DNA of 64,000 nucleotides from the NCBI GenBank assembly GCA_018398765.1, contig JAHBMJ010003220.1, positions 9,987 to 73,986 on the forward strand, given 5' to 3'. This document shows positions 59,380 to 64,000 of the stretch, one piece after another. Made by a program: the position numbers and the translations under genes. The DNA is from Chromera velia. Lineage: Eukaryota; Sar; Chromeraceae. The stretch's first letter is position 1; each line of letters begins with the position of its first letter. A model generated the notes under the pieces. That model saw only the letters and a list, made by a program, of their open reading frames with translations. It was not told where the DNA came from and ran no database searches.

Positions 59380-62327
59380 TGTTGCGATCAATTTTTGATT
59401 AAAGGACATCATTCAGAGTTGAATACTCAAGCTCCCAATTAAAGTATTCTAAAGCCATCTAGCCTAAACCTAGACTGAGGCTAGACCCAAACTAGGCAAA
59501 CCTATCTAAACTAAAGTTTGATAACGTTATATACTACATTAGATATAATACGGCTTATTATCATCATATCGACTTCGAGTCAGTACTATATAGAGTCAGG
59601 CTTAGTTAACATCATAAATCATGATCGTTATTTGGAATGTGTATCATGTCTCTCAAATGTGCATAAGATAATCATTTCATAATGTCAGATATAAATTGTA
59701 AGATAATTAAGTATAATTCATCATCATCATCATCATCATACGTCATCGCCGTCGGTCTATTTCTGAACTTCCAGCTAACGACACAAGTCAGTCAGGATAC
59801 TAGGATTAGCCAGTCCTCCCCATAAGAGAAAAGACATGCAGAAGCCTAGAAATGTAAGAACCAATCAATCTATCCTTCCCGGCAATACAAGTGATTGACT
59901 TTCAACCGAAGATGTGGTCCGCTCATCTGTAGATGCCCTCGGCTTCCCGTCTCAGACTGAGCTGTTGTGTCAGCTTGGGAGGCGTCAGGTCGGAGCCGTG
60001 TGACCTACCCCCCCTTACCGACGTCTTTCTCTCCCCCTGCTTTGTTTCTCTTTCCCCTGAGGCTTTCTGACTAGCTGTACATATAACGAGCTATTAATAG
60101 TGTGCATTGCTATCAAGGCGTCAAAGCTTGCCTAAAAAGGCCTGCGCGTGTTGTGCAATCCCCGTCCTACCCCGGGTAGAAACCTCTTCAAGTCACGCCT
60201 CCAGATTTTCGTCGTCTCCTCCGATTTTCTTCATTCACAATGCTTTGCCTTCTCAAAACTGGCTGTGGCCGTGAGCGTGGCTTGTCTGGTTGGCATTGAA
60301 AGAAGAGCGAAGCCCAGAAGGCTGGCATCCACCCCTAGGCGTAGGAAAGCACCGTTGCTTCGAATTTGCACAGTGTTGCCGACTCAGCTTGCAGGCGTCT
60401 CCTCAGTCAGATCAAGTCCAAGTCTGTCTCTTGTGGTTGTCTTGCTTCCGCTGCTGACTCTTGGTTGTCCTTTTTGGTGCCACTGCTTGTGCCGAAGTGA
60501 GGGGACTCCTTACGACTTCGGGGGACTCCAATGCGCCAAGCACCGCGGAGATCCGGAAAGATCGCAATGACTGTGGCTGACTTTCTACAAAGGAGATACT
60601 CAGTGGTGTTAGATAGTGTTGGGCAGTCTCTATGAATGGTGATTGTGTAATTAGTTTTATTTTATTAGTAGTATGTCTTAAATAATGTTTAACCATCCTA
60701 GCTAACCGTCTCTAACGTTAATAAAATAGTGCAATACAGTAGTGCAGTAGTCGAGTACAAGCAGCTTTAAACCTTTAACTTTAATTATATCTTTATAAAA
60801 TAGTATGTTTCTAGCAATACCTATATAAACACTCCCTATATAATACCTATATAGTAAGTTAATTAGTATATTTATGCTGCTTAAAAACAAACTGTTACAA
60901 ACTACTAATATAAGTGGTATCTAGAGTGGTCATCATCATCATTATATGTCATCGCTATCGGTCAATTTCTGAACTTCCACTGTCTTCCAGCGTTAGACAC
61001 AAGTCAGTCAGGGCACTAAGATCAGCTAGTCCTCCCCATAGGAGAAAATACATACAAAACCTAGAAATACAAGAACCAATCAATCTATTCTTCTCAGCAA
61101 TACAAGTGATTGACTCTCAACCAAAGATGTGGTCCGCTCATCTGTACATGCCCCCGGCTTCCAGTCTCAGACTGAGCTGTTGTATCAGCTTGGGAGGCAT
61201 CAGGTCGGAGCCGTGCGACCTACCCCCCCTTACCGACGTCTTTCTCTCCCCCTACTTTGTTTCTCTTTCCCCTTTCTGACTGGCTATACGTATACCGAGC
61301 TGTTAACAGTGTGCATTCAATTTGCCATGACAAGGCGTCAAAGCTTGCCTAGGCCTGCGTGTGTTGTGCAATCCCCGTCCTGCCCCAGGTGGAAACCTCT
61401 TCAAGTCACGCCTCCAGATTTTCGTCGTCTCTTCCGATTTTCTTCATTCACAATGCTTTGCCTTCTCAAAACTGGCTATGGCCGTGAGCGTGGCTTGTCT
61501 GGTTGGCACTGAAAGAAGAAGGAAACCCAGAAGGCTGGCATCCACCCCCAGGCGTAGGAAAGCACCGCTGCTTCGAGTTTATACAGTGTTGCCGACTCAG
61601 CTTGCAGGCGTCTCCTCAGTCAGATCAGGTCCAAATCCATCTCTCGTGATTTTCGTGGTTATCCTGCTTTTGCTGCTGACTCCTGGTTGTCCTTTTTGGT
61701 GCCGCTGCTTATGCTGAAGTGAGGGGACTCTAGTCTAGAGTGGTGTTTAGTCTTTACTTAGTTGAACAATTAAGTTAATTCATGCATAATTAGGAATTGT
61801 AGCTATAGCTACAGCAATTGTAATGATAATGATGTATGAGGTTAAAGCCGGTGAGCCATATAGGCTCTGGCCAACCTAGTATTTCCTGCATAGATGACTG
61901 TTGACTAGACTGTCGATTAATTCATAGAAATTTGAATACATGACGAATTAATTTTGTATGTATGATACTGAGTATGATAATTGAAATGAATTGTTAAATA
62001 TAATTAATATAAAGCTAAGCCGGAACATAACAACTCACTTTCAAGTTACCCCCGAATTAAGTACATTAAAACTAAGCAACCCAGTCTATAATTGACTATA
62101 ATATATATATCACTTCCTAGTAATAAACGATGTATTTAAAAAATGATAAAATCTGTTACTAAATTTATCACTGTAATGTTCTATTCAATTAACTCAACTG
62201 CTCATATTACAGACAAAAACCCTAACTGTGAGAGCTAAAACTTTTTAATCACTCTATGAATCTTTACATATATTTTCATATAAATTCAATGATTATTCAA
62301 GTTTCATTCAGACCACTTCAAAATACG
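59380..62327. other. AT-rich intergenic island 7 (between convergent genes), hosting the repeat pair
   Basis: Strongly AT-rich at 59380-59740, 60600-60930 and 61735-62327, interrupted by the two GC-richer repeat copies. No host-type gene is visible. It is bounded by a + gene on the left and a - gene on the right, both with 3' ends facing it. Confidence 0.65.
59718..61730. repeat. Pair of approximately 790-bp direct dispersed repeats (about 59718-60510 and 60930-61730)
   Basis: The two blocks align end to end at roughly nine bases in ten by eye, from a CATCATCAT tract through GAAGATGTGGTCCGCTCATC to GAAGTGAGGGGACTC. Both are GC-richer than the AT-rich island around them. Each holds an open frame of about 118 codons or more starting MLCNPRP (60148-60570 and 61361-61717), basic in the middle (RRLASTPRRRKAP) with a hydrophobic end. 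The first is extended by 21 codons because its stop differs. No terminal inverted repeats, target-site duplication or transposase motif is visible. They could be copies of a non-autonomous mobile element, a duplicated small gene or a non-coding RNA gene. Confidence 0.75.
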
Positions 62328-63247
62328 CTAGCTGTATCCGCTGCTGCTGAGGTATGAAAGGTTGTTTATCCTTCCGCTATCCGATCTTCCGTTGGGTCCT
62401 TCTGTTTCTTTTAAATGTGACGTCCCTGAGTGTCTGTCAGTCAGAAGTCGCGAATCCGCACTCAGACTGTCAGTAAACATCGCCGTGTCGTGCGCGTCTG
62501 GAGCCTCGACGATGCCCATCGAGGCCAACGCCATGGTCATCGCACTAGGTTTTTCCGGAGTTTTCGGAGCCGTGTACTTGAAGTTTTCGTACTCCAACTG
62601 TGCGGCCTTCTTCGTCGGATCACCCCCAGCACCCAGACCCGCTCCTGAGGGTCCAGATGGGTCAGACCACCCAAAGAGATTGTTCAAGGAGAATCCCTCA
62701 CCTCCCCGAGCATCGGCTTCTGATTCAGAAATGGAAGAGGACCCCCTCCCCCCAGGCTGTCCGGTGCGTCTCTCAGAGATCATGCGACGATCTTTCTTTT
62801 GAGCTGCCTGAAAAGAGGAGTCTAATTGATCCACCAACGCCAAAGCGCCTGCGTGGGGTCTGGGCTCTCTTCTCTCTCCCTTTGCTTTTGCTTTTATCTC
62901 GGCGACACCTTGAGACTCGGGCTCTGCCCTTCCTTCATGCTGAACCCTCTCGCCCTCTAGTTTTTGTGAGCCTGGTCTCCACTCCTCTCTTCCCTGTGAC
63001 GGTGTCACTACCGTGCCCCTCTGGTGCGGCTCCAGATGACCCCCCTGTCCTTGTGGGGGTCTGCCCCACTGCAGCTTCATACCCTCCAGACTTCCACCCC
63101 CCGCCAATGGGCCTTCCACCTCCCCCACCTCCCCATCGTCGAGCCTTGCCACGCCGATACTTTCCTCCCCCATGTCGGGCACCATGCGGCCTATCTCGTC
63201 GATGTCTCGGCCCAGCCGGATACGGGGTGGGGGCTGCCATCGAGATA
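62328..63247 (-). CDS. Last large exon of an unrecognised gene that continues past the right edge
   Basis: Open from an acceptor CAG just above 63247 to a stop at 62328. The entry reads RLGRDIDEIGRMVPDMGEESIG, followed by a long Gly/Glu/Arg-rich region without domain motifs. A conserved-looking acidic segment reads SISESEADARGG and FSLNNLFGWSDPSG. The end reads MTMALASMGIVEAP and closes RINNLSYLSSSGYS. Most of it is probably disordered. Small upstream exon candidates on the - strand lie near 63402-63419 (RDFIQIR, donor GTATCT) and 63702-63770 (SPYYKMWFLCLFDYVNGVR, donor GTATCG), so the 5' part lies beyond 64000. I cannot assign a function. Confidence 0.5.
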
Positions 63248-63839
63248 CTGAGGGCAGACAGAGGAGGGAAGAATTGAAACCGAGAAATCATAAGGGAAGG
63301 GAACAAGAGAAAAGAGGAAAAGGTATGAATCTTTCGACAGTCGAGATGAGAAATCGATCCATACAATCGGGTCGCCTGCTTTTGTTCGAGATACCTGATC
63401 TGAATGAAGTCTCTGTTGGTTGGATGACAGCTAGCTAGAGAAATTCCCAAGCTCCTCATTTCTTTACGGATCGAGTCCCCACCTTCTCCCTCTCCCTTCC
63501 GTTCGCTTTAGATCTTTTCAAAGAGAAAGAAATCGGCAACAGACACACAGACAGACCTTCTTGCATAGACTTGGACACAGTAGAGAAACCGAAGGGGGGG
63601 TACACGGACGCCTGCGCCATTCAACAATTCAGTGGGATAATTGAACAAAGAGGAGAAGGATTGTCATGCTCTAGTGTCATACAAAGCTGCAAACCGATAC
63701 CTGACTCCATTCACGTAGTCAAAAAGACACAGAAACCACATCTTGTAATATGGAGAGTTGTTGCATCAAGTCAAAAGAGAGGGAGTCAAGTTTCGCAGTA
63801 ATAATGAAAAATGACTTAATTTGGACCAGAAATGCTGCT

Positions 63840-63871
<32 letters not shown>

Positions 63872-64000
63872 TATATATATATATGCACACTCTCCCAAAC
63901 TGACCGAGACGGCAGATGGCGGCCTGTTCCCCCCGAAGCGATACCCCAGAGGGACCACTTCCTTCTGCAGGCAGGCAGGCAGGCAGGATCGATAGATCCA
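63248..64000 (-). other. Introns and small exon candidates of the right-edge gene
   Basis: Contains the two exon candidates mentioned for the right-edge gene, a (CT)n(TA)n tract at 63841-63884 and a GCAG repeat at about 63968-63987. Nothing else is supported. Confidence 0.3.

Overview
The window is nuclear DNA of a protist with intron-rich genes. It has a GT-AG intron structure, exons down to about 20 nt, many (CT)n(GT)n microsatellites and scaffold-type N gaps at 10337, 35385 and 51644-51647. A CDPK-like myristoylated kinase, a primase of PrimPol type and TGCATGCA palindromes fit an alveolate. A chromerid alga (Chromera-like relative of Apicomplexa) is my best guess, but it is an inference from style and no marker gene settles it.

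Layout from left to right. The 3' end of an unknown + gene (to about 565) is followed by a - strand protein kinase (8253 to about 2436), then a - strand RsuA/RluB pseudouridine synthase (11817 to 9404) that contains a 718-bp assembly duplication. Next come a + strand giant glycine-rich RING protein (12527-21580), a + strand membrane PPPDE/DeSI-like isopeptidase (24962-28106) and poorly resolved + strand exons (about 29700-34233). Then come an intronless - strand protein with two endonuclease-like Q-x-K motifs (37858-36242), a + strand USP-type deubiquitinase (38362-41135), an intronless - strand sphingomyelinase-like phosphodiesterase (43360-42479) and a + strand 14-exon PrimPol-like primase (44162-51212). 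The right part holds a - strand archaemetzincin (54872-52797), a + strand helical-repeat protein (55527-58318), a pair of approximately 790-bp dispersed repeats (59.7-61.7 kb) and the 3' part of a - strand gene that runs off the right edge.

There is no operon logic. Two patterns organise the region. AT-rich islands lie at gene 3' ends, mostly between convergent genes, and are absent from the short divergent promoters. (CT)n(GT)n tracts usually sit in introns on the sense strand, often just before the 3' splice site. Three genes belong to ubiquitin/SUMO-type modification (RING E3, PPPDE isopeptidase, USP), which may be chance.

The most interesting observations are a splice-donor class with C at +3 (GTCAGN), used at about half of the phase-checked introns; a short exon duplication in the kinase gene that contains AGGT and could itself act as an 88-nt intron without changing the mRNA; and a probably mitochondrial AEP primase whose C-terminus resembles virus/plasmid PriCT/D5_N modules instead of a zinc knuckle. 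All exon models were joined by eye from reading frame, splice-site and domain logic; transcripts would be needed to confirm them.
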